From assembly GCA_050018455.1 (NCBI GenBank), contig JBEKAA010000019.1, positions 77,525-141,524 on the forward strand: a stretch of DNA of 64,000 nt, read 5' to 3'. This DNA is from RBG-13-68-16 sp050018455 (GTDB taxonomy: Bacteria; Acidobacteriota; Thermoanaerobaculia; Thermoanaerobaculales; Thermoanaerobaculaceae). Of the stretch, positions 18,554 through 27,423 are shown one piece after another (position 1 is the first letter of the stretch; every line of letters starts with the position of its first letter). The translations under genes and the position numbers were made by a program. The notes under the pieces were generated by a model. It made no database searches and was not told the origin of the DNA. It saw only the letters and a list, made by a program, of their open reading frames with translations.

Positions 18554-19105
18554 ATGTGGCGACGCTCGCGCACCAAGGTTGCGTCGAACACGCCCGCTGC
18601 CGGCAACATCCACGAGACGGCGCTGCGCATGCTGGCGCGGCGAGCCCTGTCGCGGGCGGAGGTCGCGGAAAGGCTCGAGGGTCGCGGGTTCGGGGAGCCG
18701 GTCGTGAGGGCGGAGATCGTTCGCCTCGAACGCGCCGGTCTGCTCGACGACATCGTCCTCGCGCGCGCGGTCTGCGAGGCGCAGGTGCGCGCCGGGCGCG
18801 GCCGCCGGGCCGTGGCGGCGGCGCTCAAGCGGCGCCACCTGGACAAGGACGCGGCGGAGGCGGCGCTCGCGGAGCTCGCCGAGGGCGACGGCGAAGGTGC
18901 GGCGCTCGCGGCCGCCGTCGAGCGGGTGACGACCAAGCACCGCTTCTGGCGGCGGCTTCCGGAGGAGCGGCGGAAAGTGGTACGGTATCTGCTCGCGCGC
19001 GGGTTCGGGCTGGACGAGGTCCGCCGCGCCCTCGAGGAGAAGAGGAGAGACGATCCGCATGGCGAGCAAACCGACGACGCGGGAGATCCGCAAGGCCTTT
19101 CTTGA
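18554..19105 (+). CDS. recX: RecX-family regulatory protein
   Basis: RecX inhibits RecA filament growth and ATPase. The 183-aa protein shows the three-helix RecX repeats: ALRMLARRALSRAEVAERLEGRGF in repeat 1 (read as two overlapping pieces, about residues 23-46), VRLERAGLLDDIVLARAVC, and a C-terminal VVRYLLARGFGLDEVRRAL. No recA is nearby. The last 47 bp overlap the start of alaS. The recX-alaS pairing is common in bacteria. Confidence 0.85.
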   Translation: MWRRSRTKVASNTPAAGNIHETALRMLARRALSRAEVAERLEGRGFGEPVVRAEIVRLERAGLLDDIVLARAVCEAQVRAGRGRRAVAAALKRRHLDKDAAEAALAELAEGDGEGAALAAAVERVTTKHRFWRRLPEERRKVVRYLLARGFGLDEVRRALEEKRRDDPHGEQTDDAGDPQGLS

Positions 19106-21704
19106 TTACTTTGCCGCCAACGGGCACCGCGTGGTGCCCTCGTCGTCGCTGATCCCGGCCGGGGACGCAACGCTGCTGTTCGCGAACGCCGGGATGAACC
19201 AGTTCAAGGACGTTTTCCTCGGCCGGGAGCAGCGTGAGTACACGCGGGCGGCCTCGTGCCAGAAGTGCGTCCGCGCCGGCGGCAAGCACAACGACCTCGA
19301 CAACGTGGGTTACACGGCCCGGCACCACACCTTCTTCGAGATGCTCGGGAACTTCTCGTTCGCCGACTACTTCAAGGCCGACGCGATTGGCTTTGCATGG
19401 GAGCTGCTCGTCGGGGTGTACAAGCTCCCGGTCGAGCGGCTGTGGTTCACGGTGTACACCGACGACGACGAGGCCGCGCGACTGTGGGAACAGGTGGGAG
19501 CGCCCGCCGGCCGCATCCTCCGATTCGGCGAGAAGGAGAACTTCTGGGCGATGGGGGAGACCGGCCCCTGCGGGCCGTGCAGCGAGATCCACTACTACCA
19601 GGGGAAGAACCTCAAGAAGAACCGCTCCGAGCTGGTGAACGGCCCCGGGGACGACGTCGTCGAGATCTGGAATCTGGTGTTCATGCAGCACGAGCGGGAC
19701 GCCGCCGGCCATCTCCACCCGCTCCCGAGCCCGTGCGTGGACACCGGCGCCGGGCTCGAGCGCCTCGCCGCGGTGATACAAGGGGTCGGCTCCAACTACG
19801 ACACCGACGTGTTCGCCCCGATCCTGGCCCGCATCGTCGAGCTGGCGCAGCGGCCGTACAACCCTGTCGGCGAGCTAGGGCCGGCGTTCCGGGTGATCGC
19901 CGACCATGCGCGCGCGGCGGCTTTCCTGCTCGCGGACGGCGTCGTGCCGTCGAACGAGGGGCGCGGGTACGTCCTGCGGCGGATCGTGCGACGCGCGCTC
20001 CGGTACGGCCGGCGGCTCGGCTTCGACGGCGTGTTTCTGGCGGATGTGGTTCCCGCCGTCATCGGGGCGATGGGCGACATCTACCCCGAGCTGGCGGCGC
20101 GGTGGCCGGTGGTCGAGCAGCTCCTTCGTACCGAGGAAGAGAAGTTCTCCAGGACGTTGAACGTGGGGACCGACCTCATCGGGCGGGAGCTGGATCGGAT
20201 CAAGCGCACCGGCGGCACGACGCTTCCCGGCGAAGCCGCGTTCCACTTCTACGAGACCCACGGGATCCCTATCGACATCCTGGACGAGTTCGCTCAGGAG
20301 GAAGGGCTCGTCGTCGACCGCGCAGGCTTCGACGCGAAGCTCGAGGCGGCGCGCCAGCGCGGCCAGGAGAGCTGGAAGGGCGACCTGGTCGCTCACTTCC
20401 GGGAAGAGTACGAGCAGATCGCATCCCGCGGCGCCGCGAGCGAGTTCCTCGGGTATCAGGAGTTCGCCCTCGACGGGGCTAGGGCGGTGGCGCTCATCGG
20501 GCCGAAAGGCGAGGTGGACGTGCTGTCGGGGGAGGGCGAGGTCGTCCTCGACCGCACACCGTTCTACGCGGAGTCGGGCGGCCAGATCGGCGACCAGGGC
20601 GCCCTTGCCTGGCCCGGCGGGCGTGCCGTCGTGCGCGACACCCAGCGCCCGGTGCCCGGTCTCACTGTCCACAGGGTAGTGGTCGAGGAGGGGGCGCTTC
20701 GGCGGGACGGGACGGTGCGAGCCGAGGTCCACCGCGGCCGGCGGCTCGAGACCCAGGCCAACCACACGGCGACGCATCTGCTGCACGCGGCGCTGCATCG
20801 AGTGCTGGGGCCGTCCGCACAGCAGGCCGGGTCGCTGGTCGAGCCGGAGCGCCTGCGCTTCGACTTCTCCTGGGGGCAGCCGCTGCTCCCCGAGCAGCTC
20901 GAGGCCGTGGAGACGCTCGTCAACCAGAATGTGCGCGCGAACCTCGAGGTCTCGGCGAAGCAGACCACGCTCGAGGCGGCCCGCGCCGACGGGGCCATGG
21001 CGCTGTTCGGCGAGAAATACGGCGACGTCGTGCGCGTGATCTCGGTGGCCGACGGCATGGTCTCGCGGGAACTCTGCGGCGGCTGCCACGTGCGCCGCAC
21101 CGGCGACATAGGAGCCTTCAAGGTCACTGCCGAGCGCGGCATCGCCGCCGGCGTCCGGCGGATCGAGGCGGTGACCGGCCGGGCCGCGGTCGAGCTGTTC
21201 CAGGGGTACTACCGCATCCTCCGGCAGGCCGCCGGCCGAGCGAACGTCCCGTTCGAGTCGCTTCCAGCCGCTTTCGAGGGGCAGGACAAGAAGGTGCGGG
21301 AGCTCGAGCAGGAGGTCAAGGCGCTCAAGCTCAAGCTCGCCACGGGCGGCGGCGGTGACGCCGAGGTCCAGGACGTCAAGGGGGTCAAGCTCGTAGTTCG
21401 GGACGCCCCCGAGATGGCCGCGCCGGAACTCCGTGCCCTGGCCGACACCCTCCGTGGTAAACTCAACAGTGGTATTGTGGTCCTTGGCATGGCGAGCGGC
21501 GAAACGGCCACGCTGCTGGTGGCCGTGACCGAGGATCTCGCAGGTAGGATCTCGGCAGGCGAGATCGTGAAACGCCTCGCGCCGGTGGTGGACGGACGGG
21601 GCGGAGGTAAGGCCTCTCTCGCCCAGGCGGGCGGGAAAGCGCCCTGGAAGCTGCCGGAGGCGCTGAAGCTGGCGCCCAAGGTGGTGGAGGAGTTGCTGGG
21701 GTGA
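19059..21704 (+). CDS. alaS: Alanyl-tRNA synthetase
   Basis: AlaS charges tRNA-Ala and edits mischarged Ser/Gly. The 881-aa length is standard. Class II catalytic motifs are visible in the N-terminus (FLDYFAANGHRVVPSSSL, ANAGMNQFKDVFLG, ARHHTFFEMLGNFSFADYFK). The editing domain carries NHTATHLLHAALHRVLG and the zinc-binding ELCGGCHVRRTGDIG. The C-terminal DHHA1-type region includes the coiled stretch KKVRELEQEVKALKLKLA and ends in GGGKASLAQAGGKAP. It begins inside recX and ends overlapping the next gene as GTGA. Confidence 0.98.
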   Translation: MASKPTTREIRKAFLDYFAANGHRVVPSSSLIPAGDATLLFANAGMNQFKDVFLGREQREYTRAASCQKCVRAGGKHNDLDNVGYTARHHTFFEMLGNFSFADYFKADAIGFAWELLVGVYKLPVERLWFTVYTDDDEAARLWEQVGAPAGRILRFGEKENFWAMGETGPCGPCSEIHYYQGKNLKKNRSELVNGPGDDVVEIWNLVFMQHERDAAGHLHPLPSPCVDTGAGLERLAAVIQGVGSNYDTDVFAPILARIVELAQRPYNPVGELGPAFRVIADHARAAAFLLADGVVPSNEGRGYVLRRIVRRALRYGRRLGFDGVFLADVVPAVIGAMGDIYPELAARWPVVEQLLRTEEEKFSRTLNVGTDLIGRELDRIKRTGGTTLPGEAAFHFYETHGIPIDILDEFAQEEGLVVDRAGFDAKLEAARQRGQESWKGDLVAHFREEYEQIASRGAASEFLGYQEFALDGARAVALIGPKGEVDVLSGEGEVVLDRTPFYAESGGQIGDQGALAWPGGRAVVRDTQRPVPGLTVHRVVVEEGALRRDGTVRAEVHRGRRLETQANHTATHLLHAALHRVLGPSAQQAGSLVEPERLRFDFSWGQPLLPEQLEAVETLVNQNVRANLEVSAKQTTLEAARADGAMALFGEKYGDVVRVISVADGMVSRELCGGCHVRRTGDIGAFKVTAERGIAAGVRRIEAVTGRAAVELFQGYYRILRQAAGRANVPFESLPAAFEGQDKKVRELEQEVKALKLKLATGGGGDAEVQDVKGVKLVVRDAPEMAAPELRALADTLRGKLNSGIVVLGMASGETATLLVAVTEDLAGRISAGEIVKRLAPVVDGRGGGKASLAQAGGKAPWKLPEALKLAPKVVEELLG

Positions 21705-22399
21705 GGAGACTGGCGCTGGCGATTGCGGCGGTGCTCGTGGCAGGCTTTGCAGGGGCGGGGCGCACCAGTGGTGTCTTCATTTTCACCGCTCCGGACGGGT
21801 CGCGCCGCATCGTGAACGTCCCGGCGTCCGGCCCTGGCACGATCGCGATCCCCGAGGGCGCCGCCGACCGCCGGGCGGCGCTGTGGCCGGCCGTCGAGGA
21901 GACGGCTCGCTCCCACGGCCTCGACCCGCGCCTCGTGGACCTCGTCATCCGGATGGAGTCGGGGTACAACCCGCGCGCCGTCAGCCCCAAGGGCGCCCGC
22001 GGCGTGATGCAGCTCATGCCGGCGACGGCGAGCATGTACGGCGTGGCCAACCTCTTCGACCCGGTGCAGAACATCCGGGCGGGCGTGCGCTACCTCAAGG
22101 ACCTGTTCCAGCGCTTCAACTCCGACGTCTCGCTGGCGCTCGCGGCCTACAACGCCGGCCCCGAGGCCGTCGAGAAACACGGGGGCGTGCCGCCGTACGA
22201 CGAGACCCGGAGCTACGTCCGGGCGATCCTGATGGCTTACCGCGGTGACGCGAGCCTCTCCACGCTCTCAGGCGGGTTCGGCCGCCCGGTCCGCCGCGCC
22301 CGGCCGGTGGAGCTGACCGGCGAGGACGGCAGGTCGCTGATCGCGAACGTCCGCCACTCGGGCGAGGCCGCCGTCTCGCGACCCCTTGGCCTCCGGTAA
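21701..22399 (+). CDS. Lytic transglycosylase (SLT domain)
   Basis: This 232-aa exported murein lytic transglycosylase starts at a GTG overlapping the alaS stop. The signal peptide is LALAIAAVLVAGFAGAG. The SLT signatures are RLVDLVIRMESGYNPRAVSP (catalytic Glu in the MES motif, about residue 86), KGARGVMQLMPATA, NIRAGVRYL and ALAAYNAGPEAV. It cleaves the MurNAc-GlcNAc bond to give anhydro-muropeptides. Coupling to alaS is positional only. Confidence 0.92.
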   Translation: MRRLALAIAAVLVAGFAGAGRTSGVFIFTAPDGSRRIVNVPASGPGTIAIPEGAADRRAALWPAVEETARSHGLDPRLVDLVIRMESGYNPRAVSPKGARGVMQLMPATASMYGVANLFDPVQNIRAGVRYLKDLFQRFNSDVSLALAAYNAGPEAVEKHGGVPPYDETRSYVRAILMAYRGDASLSTLSGGFGRPVRRARPVELTGEDGRSLIANVRHSGEAAVSRPLGLR

Positions 22400-22401
22400 G
22401 A

Positions 22402-22612
22402 CAGTCGACAGTTCACAGTCGACAGTTCACAGTCAGAAGCGAGACACGAGGCGAGGGCCGACGGCCACGTCCCCGGCTTGCTTCTTGAGTTGGGTGGGTA
22501 ACGGCGTCGTTGAGTAAGCCTCTGGCTATGCCGGGGGTACCTGACTGTCGACTGTGAACTGTCAACTGTCAACTGGGTGGAAGGGTGGGGGAAGACTGTC
22601 AACTGCTACTAT
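22402..22612. repeat. Inverted repeat with GACAGTTCACAGTC word arms
   Basis: The left arm (22402-22434) is a tandem of AGTCGACAGTTCAC words. The right arm (22545-22608) is the complement, GACTGTCGACTGTGAACTG and CAACTGTCAACTG. The architecture matches the dyads at 18351 and 44928. The right end supplies a possible trpS -10 (TACTAT, 22607-22612). No gene is visible in the 22400-22630 gap. Confidence 0.7.
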
Positions 22613-22630
22613 GCCGTCCCAGGAGGTTCG

Positions 22631-23608
22631 ATGCGGATTTTGTCGGGCGTTCAGCCAACCGGGAAGCTCCACATCGGGAACTACTTCGGCGCGATTCGCC
22701 AGTTCGTGGCGCTACAGGGCGACATTGCAAACGAGTGCTATTACTTCGTGGCCGACCTGCACGCGATCACCACGATCAAGGACGGTCGCGAGCTGCGCGG
22801 TAACTCGTTCATGGTGGCTGCCGACTTCATCGCGCTCGGGCTCGACCCGGAACGGTCGGTGCTGTACCGCCAGTCGGACGTGCCGGAGGTCGCGGAGCTC
22901 GCGTGGATGCTCTCCACGGTCACGCCGATGGGCCTGCTGCAGCGCGGGCACTCGTACAAGGACAAAGTGGCCAAGGGGATCGCTCCCAACCACGGCCTGT
23001 TCGCGTACCCGGTGCTGATGGCGGCCGACATCCTGATCGTGCGCGCCGACCGCGTGCCGGTGGGTAGGGACCAGAAGCAGCACCTCGAAATGACCCGCGA
23101 CATCGCGGTCGCGTTCAACCAGACGTTCGGCGGCGAGCTGCTCCGCGTCCCCGAGGAGCTGATCCTCCCCGACGTGGCGGTGGTTCCCGGGGTCGACGGG
23201 CAGAAGATGTCGAAGTCGTACGGCAACACGCTCGAGATCTTCGCTCCTGAGGCCGAGCTCAAGAAGCGCGTGATGTCGATCGTGACCGACTCGACGCCGG
23301 TCGCGGACCCGAAGCCGACGCGCGGCAACACGCTGTACGCGCTCCTCAAGGTATTCACGCCGCCCGAGCGGTGGGCCGAGAGCAAGAGGTTCTTCACCGA
23401 GGGCGGCACGGGCTACGGCGACATCAAGAAGAGGCTGCTGGGCCTCATCCTGGACACCTTCCGTGAGGCCCGCGAGCGCCGCGAGCAGCTCGAGCGCGAT
23501 CACGGGTACGTGGAGCAGGTTTTGCGCGAAGGCTCGGAGCGGGCCCGGACGGTCATCTCGCGCGTCATGGCCGACTGCCGCCGCGTCTGCGGCCTGGGAT
23601 GGATGTAG
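22631..23608 (+). CDS. trpS: Tryptophanyl-tRNA synthetase
   Basis: This class I synthetase charges tRNA-Trp. The 325-aa length is typical. The HIGH-type motif is PTGKLHIGNYFG (about 8-19) and the KMSKS motif is GQKMSKSYGN (about 193-202). LMAADILIVRADRVPVGRDQ is the conserved adenylate-binding part. The frame is open 18 codons upstream, but the ATG at 22631 follows AGGAGG with a 4-base spacing and gives the family start MRILSGVQPTG. Confidence 0.97.
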   Translation: MRILSGVQPTGKLHIGNYFGAIRQFVALQGDIANECYYFVADLHAITTIKDGRELRGNSFMVAADFIALGLDPERSVLYRQSDVPEVAELAWMLSTVTPMGLLQRGHSYKDKVAKGIAPNHGLFAYPVLMAADILIVRADRVPVGRDQKQHLEMTRDIAVAFNQTFGGELLRVPEELILPDVAVVPGVDGQKMSKSYGNTLEIFAPEAELKKRVMSIVTDSTPVADPKPTRGNTLYALLKVFTPPERWAESKRFFTEGGTGYGDIKKRLLGLILDTFREARERREQLERDHGYVEQVLREGSERARTVISRVMADCRRVCGLGWM

Positions 23609-23611
23609 AGA

Positions 23612-23722
23612 CCGGGGTCCGGGGTCCGAGAACCGACAAGACAGGGGCCGGGTCTTGCGACTCGGCCCCGTCGTTTCCATCTTCTTTCCCGGAGCCCGGC
23701 GCCCGGACCCCGGTCCCCGGCC
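23612..23722. repeat. GGGGTCCGGGGTCCG-type inverted repeat between convergent genes
   Basis: ACCGGGGTCCGGGGTCCG at about 23612-23629 pairs with CGGACCCCGGTCCCCGG at about 23702-23718, enclosing the terminator hairpin at 23644. The same words are scattered through other intergenic gaps in the window. Confidence 0.6.
23644..23669. terminator. Bidirectional terminator candidate, trpS / hppA
   Basis: GGGGCCGGGTC and GACTCGGCCCC form an 11-bp stem (one G-U wobble) closed by TTGC. The 3' side on the plus strand is T-rich (GTCGTTTCCATCTTCTTTCC). It lies between the convergent trpS and hppA genes. Confidence 0.55.
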
Positions 23723-23723
23723 T

Positions 23724-25904
23724 TCAGGACAGGAACAGCGGCGCGAGCACCAGCGTGACGGTGGCCAGGAGCTTCACCAGCACGTGCAGCGAGGGGCCCG
23801 CGGTGTCCTTGAACGGGTCGCCGACCGTGTCGCCCGTCACGGCCGCCTTGTGGGCATCGGACCCCTTGCCGCCGAGGTGGCCCATCTCGATGAACTTCTT
23901 CGCGTTGTCCCATGAACCGCCCGAGTTGTTGAGGAAGTTGCCCATCAGGACGCCCGCAATGGTGCCGACCATGAGCAGCGCGGCGACCGCTTCGGCCCCG
24001 AGGATCGGGTTGCCGGTGTACTTGCCGATGAACCGGAACACGAGGCCGACGACGATCGGCATCCCGACGACGAGGATGCCGGGGCGCACCATCTCCTTGA
24101 GCGCGGACTCGGTGACGATCGAGACGCACTGCGTGTAGTCGGGCTTCTCGGTCCCGGCCATGATCCCGGGGCGCTCGTGGAACTGCCGGCGCACCTCCTT
24201 GATCACGGCCTGGGCCGACTTGCCGACCGCCTGGATCGTCCAGGCGCTGAAGAGGAACACCAGCATGGCGCCGAGGAGAGCGGCGACGAAGACCTCGGGG
24301 ACCGCGATGTTCACGGTGTCGAACGCCTTCCCGGTGTAGGCGCCGATCTCGTCCATGAACGCCGAGAAGAGAAGGAAGGCGGCGAGAGCCGCGGAACCGA
24401 CCGCGTACCCCTTGGTGAGCGCCTTGGTCGTGTTGCCGACGGCATCCAGGCGGTCGGTCTTCTGGCGGACCTCGTGCGGCTGGCCGCTCATCTCGACGAT
24501 GCCGCCCGCGTTGTCGGCGATCGGCCCGAACGTGTCCATCGCGAGGATGAACGCAGCCGTCGAGAGCATGCCCATCGTTGCGACCGCCGTGCCGAACAGG
24601 CCGGCGCCCGCGAGCCCTGAGGTCCTGCCGAGGTTATACGCCGCGATGATCGCGGCGGAAATCACCAGCGTCGGGAGCGCGGTGGACTCGAACCCCACCG
24701 AGACGCCCGCGATGATGTTGGTCGCAGGCCCCGTCTTGGACGCCTCGACGATCATCTGCACCGGGCGGAACCGGTACTCGGTGTAGTACTGGGTGATCCA
24801 GACGAACGCCCATGCGGTCATGATTCCGATCACGCCGCAGGCCGCGAAGTGCCACCATGCCTGGGGCGCGCCCGGCGTGAAGAGCAGCCAGCGGGTGGTG
24901 AGCACGAAGCCGACCAGCGCGAGCGCGGCCGCCCAGGCGTACCCGCGGTTCAGGCTCTTCATCGGATCCTCGTCCTCGCTTCTCGCCTTCACCATGAAGA
25001 CTCCGACGATCGACGCCATCAATCCGAACGCTCGGGCGACGAGGGGGAAGAGGATGAAGGCGATCGACAGCTTCACGAGCTCGGGGTTCCGCGCCGCCAG
25101 GGTGGCACCCAGGATCATGGCGCCGATGTTCTCGGCGGCCGTCGACTCGAACAGGTCGGCGCCGCGGCCGGCGCAGTCGCCGACGTTGTCGCCCACGAGG
25201 TCGGCGATCACCGCGGGGTTGCGCGGGTCGTCCTCCGGGATGCCGGCCTCGACCTTGCCGACCAGGTCCGCGCCGACGTCGGCTGCCTTCGTGTAGATGC
25301 CGCCGCCGAGCTGGGCGAAGAGCGCCACGAAGCTGGCGCCGAAGCCGTACCCGACGATCATGAGCGGGATCTTGCCCGTGATGTCGGGCGTGCCCCGCAT
25401 GAACGTGTACAGCAGCGCGTACAGGCCGCCGACTCCCAGCAGGGAGAGGGAGACGACCATCAGCCCGGACACCGCCCCGCCTCGGAGCGCCACCTGGATC
25501 GCCTCGTTGCCGGACCGGCGCGCCGCGGATGCCGCGCGGATGTTGGTGCGCACCGAGACCCACATCCCCGTGTAGCCGGAGATCCCGGAGCAGAGCGCCC
25601 CGAGGACGAACGAGGCCGCCGTGAGAATGGCGAGTGTCGCGGCCGCCACCGGGTCGTTGGGGGAGATCTTACGCACGAAGGCGTAGAGGATGAGGATCAG
25701 CACCGCGAGCAGGCCGGAGAGCTTGGCGATGGTGCCGTACTGCGTGTGCAGGAAACCCTCGGCGCCTTCGCGGATCGGGTCCGAGACCTTTCGCATCTCG
25801 GGTGTCCCGTCGTCCTTGCGCAGGACCCAGCGGGCCAGTCCCCAGGCCACCACGAGACTGGCGGCGCTCACCCCCAGGACGATGCTGAGAAGCGTCGGTG
25901 TCAT
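23724..25904 (-). CDS. hppA: Membrane-bound proton-pumping pyrophosphatase
   Basis: This integral membrane PPase couples pyrophosphate hydrolysis to ion pumping. The 726-aa protein has about 16 membrane segments and the substrate-site motifs DVGADLVGKVEAGIPEDD and NVGDCAGRGADLFES, then a second cluster ending GDTVGDPFKDTAGPSLH. The ion-specificity region reads GNTTKALTKG. A Lys at this place marks the K+-independent, H+-pumping class (family knowledge). The long open frame reaches 26678, but the ATG at 25902-25904 has GGGAGGATAAGAAG and a good promoter upstream. Confidence 0.96.
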   Translation of the reverse strand: MTPTLLSIVLGVSAASLVVAWGLARWVLRKDDGTPEMRKVSDPIREGAEGFLHTQYGTIAKLSGLLAVLILILYAFVRKISPNDPVAAATLAILTAASFVLGALCSGISGYTGMWVSVRTNIRAASAARRSGNEAIQVALRGGAVSGLMVVSLSLLGVGGLYALLYTFMRGTPDITGKIPLMIVGYGFGASFVALFAQLGGGIYTKAADVGADLVGKVEAGIPEDDPRNPAVIADLVGDNVGDCAGRGADLFESTAAENIGAMILGATLAARNPELVKLSIAFILFPLVARAFGLMASIVGVFMVKARSEDEDPMKSLNRGYAWAAALALVGFVLTTRWLLFTPGAPQAWWHFAACGVIGIMTAWAFVWITQYYTEYRFRPVQMIVEASKTGPATNIIAGVSVGFESTALPTLVISAAIIAAYNLGRTSGLAGAGLFGTAVATMGMLSTAAFILAMDTFGPIADNAGGIVEMSGQPHEVRQKTDRLDAVGNTTKALTKGYAVGSAALAAFLLFSAFMDEIGAYTGKAFDTVNIAVPEVFVAALLGAMLVFLFSAWTIQAVGKSAQAVIKEVRRQFHERPGIMAGTEKPDYTQCVSIVTESALKEMVRPGILVVGMPIVVGLVFRFIGKYTGNPILGAEAVAALLMVGTIAGVLMGNFLNNSGGSWDNAKKFIEMGHLGGKGSDAHKAAVTGDTVGDPFKDTAGPSLHVLVKLLATVTLVLAPLFLS

Positions 25905-25941
25905 CTTCTTATCCTCCCCCCGCAACCGCGGAAGATGGCGC

Positions 25942-25970
25942 ATTCTTGTGATCGCAAACGAAACTGTCAA
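25942..25970 (-). promoter_or_regulatory. Promoter of hppA
   Basis: On the minus strand TTGACA (25965-25970) is followed after exactly 17 bases by AAGAAT (25942-25947), 37 bases before the hppA ATG. Confidence 0.6.
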
Positions 25971-25994
25971 GTGCCGCGGCCCGGCCGACAACGA

Positions 25995-26020
25995 GAAACC
26001 CCGCCGTTCGGCGGGGTTTC
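25995..26020 (-). terminator. Terminator of the ECF sigma operon
   Basis: GAAACCCCGCC and GGCGGGGTTTC form a perfect 11-bp stem with a 4-base loop, 30 bp downstream of the last gene of the minus-strand sigma/anti-sigma operon and upstream of the hppA promoter. The tail after the stem is short on T residues. Confidence 0.65.
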
Positions 26021-26050
26021 CCTGCGTCGTTCTTGCGCGGGCCGACGGGG

Positions 26051-26659
26051 CTACGCGGGCCTTGCGGGGTCGATCGGCGGCAGCCCGAGGTCGGCCTCGC
26101 GCTTCGCCTGCCGCTGCCTGTCGACGAAGTGCGCGGCCAGCAGGTAGACCCCTGCCCCCACGAGAACCAGCGGCCACCAGTCCTGCAGGAAGGAGAAATC
26201 GATCGGGTAGAACTGGTTGTAGAGAAGGAAGAGGCCGACAACCAGGAGGAAGAAACCGAATCCGAGCCTTCCGCCCTTTCTCGTTGCCGGTTTCGGAGCG
26301 ATGCCGGACAGCGGCTCCGGGACGAGGCCCAGGTTGAGCACTTGCGCCTGCCGGTAGGCGTCGACGAATCCGAACAGCACGACGCCCGCAACCAGGATCC
26401 CGAGGAACGAGTGTTCCGAAAGCCAGATCGCGAACACGAACGAGAGGAAGATCGCGAGCGCTCGTTGGTAGAGCCCCAGGTAGAGGTGCCCGAGACCCGG
26501 GAAGCACGAGAGCACCACGGCGAGGCCCGGTGAGCGGCGGACCGGGACGATTTGAACCGGCGCCGGGGCGGCGGGCGGCACCGGCGGGGCTTGCGGCAGC
26601 GGCGGGGCGGCCTGAGCTTGGACCGCTTGCTCTTGTTGGTTGGTTTCCTGTGTGTTCAT
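26051..26659 (-). CDS. Proline-rich membrane protein, third gene of ECF sigma operon
   Basis: This 202-aa protein has a Gln/Ala/Pro-rich cytoplasmic N-terminus (QAAPPLPQAPPVPPAAPAP), then membrane segments SPGLAVVLSCFPGLGHLYLG, ALAIFLSFVFAIWL, FLGILVAGVVLFGFVDAYR, LGFGFFLLVVGLFLLYNQF and WWPLVLVGAGVYLLAA. The FPGLGHLYLG stretch resembles TM2-type proteins, and the C-terminal pair resembles LiaF/DUF5668-type modules. Its ATG overlaps the anti-sigma stop, so co-expression is clear. A role in envelope stress is inferred from position only. Confidence 0.75.
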   Translation of the reverse strand: MNTQETNQQEQAVQAQAAPPLPQAPPVPPAAPAPVQIVPVRRSPGLAVVLSCFPGLGHLYLGLYQRALAIFLSFVFAIWLSEHSFLGILVAGVVLFGFVDAYRQAQVLNLGLVPEPLSGIAPKPATRKGGRLGFGFFLLVVGLFLLYNQFYPIDFSFLQDWWPLVLVGAGVYLLAAHFVDRQRQAKREADLGLPPIDPARPA

Positions 26660-27423
26660 GACCGTCCTCCCTTTTCACTCTCTACAACGCGGGATCCAGC
26701 CTTCGGGTTCGCGTGCTTGCCTCCGAAGATTCCGCGCGCCGAGCTCCACACGCCGACGGCGCGGTCCCGCGTCCACCCCTCGACGGAGGCGAGTGCGTCC
26801 CTGACCCGCTCGGAGTAGCTGGATACCCGGTTCTCGACCGCGGCCCGGGCGTACACAGCCGCCTTGCCCATCTCTTCGCTCGAGGCCCGCGCCACGGTTG
26901 CCGGGTTGGAGAGCAGCATCACTGTGAGCGCCGCCAGCAGGTACGCCGCGGCCGTTGCCAGGCGGAGATCGAAGAACCGCCTCTGCCGCCGGCGCAGCTC
27001 GATTCGCTGCCTGGGGGGGAGCGCCAACGCCGCGCGAAAATGGGCGCTCACGCTGGTGTCGCTGCCGACCTCGCGCAGCGTGGCGAACGACTCCCACACC
27101 GCGCGGCAGGCGGGGCAGACGTGCATGTGCTCGACGAGCCGAGCGCGCTCGGCGTTGGGGATCTCGCCGTCGAACGCGGCACCCAGAAGGTCGATGGCCT
27201 GCTCGCACTCCGGCTTCAGGCGGGGCAGCGCCTTCAGGCGTTGCTTGAGCGCCTCGGGCGCCCGCGCGGAGCGGAGAGTCTGCCCGCCCTCGGTGACGCC
27301 TCGCGCACGCTCGATCGCCAGCCGGCAACTCGAGCAGCCCTCGAGGTGCTCCGCGAGCTCCGCAGGCAGAACCCCCGACAGCGCAGCGTCGAGCCGGGCG
27401 AGCACGGCATCGCACGGCTTCAT
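26656..27423 (-). CDS. Anti-sigma factor with two zinc-finger (zf-HC2) modules
   Basis: This 255-aa protein lies directly after an ECF sigma gene (ATGA overlap). Two putative zinc modules are visible: CDAVLARLDAALSG...HLEGCSSC (residues 4-34) and CEQAIDLLGAAFDG...HMHVCPAC (about 74-104). A single membrane segment follows (ATAAAYLLAALTVMLLSNP, about 156-174), and then a C-terminal domain presumably in the periplasm. This is the layout of a membrane anti-sigma factor that binds and silences the sigma. A long open frame upstream (to 27975) is a shadow of the sigma gene. Confidence 0.88.
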   Translation of the reverse strand: MKPCDAVLARLDAALSGVLPAELAEHLEGCSSCRLAIERARGVTEGGQTLRSARAPEALKQRLKALPRLKPECEQAIDLLGAAFDGEIPNAERARLVEHMHVCPACRAVWESFATLREVGSDTSVSAHFRAALALPPRQRIELRRRQRRFFDLRLATAAAYLLAALTVMLLSNPATVARASSEEMGKAAVYARAAVENRVSSYSERVRDALASVEGWTRDRAVGVWSSARGIFGGKHANPKAGSRVVESEKGGRS

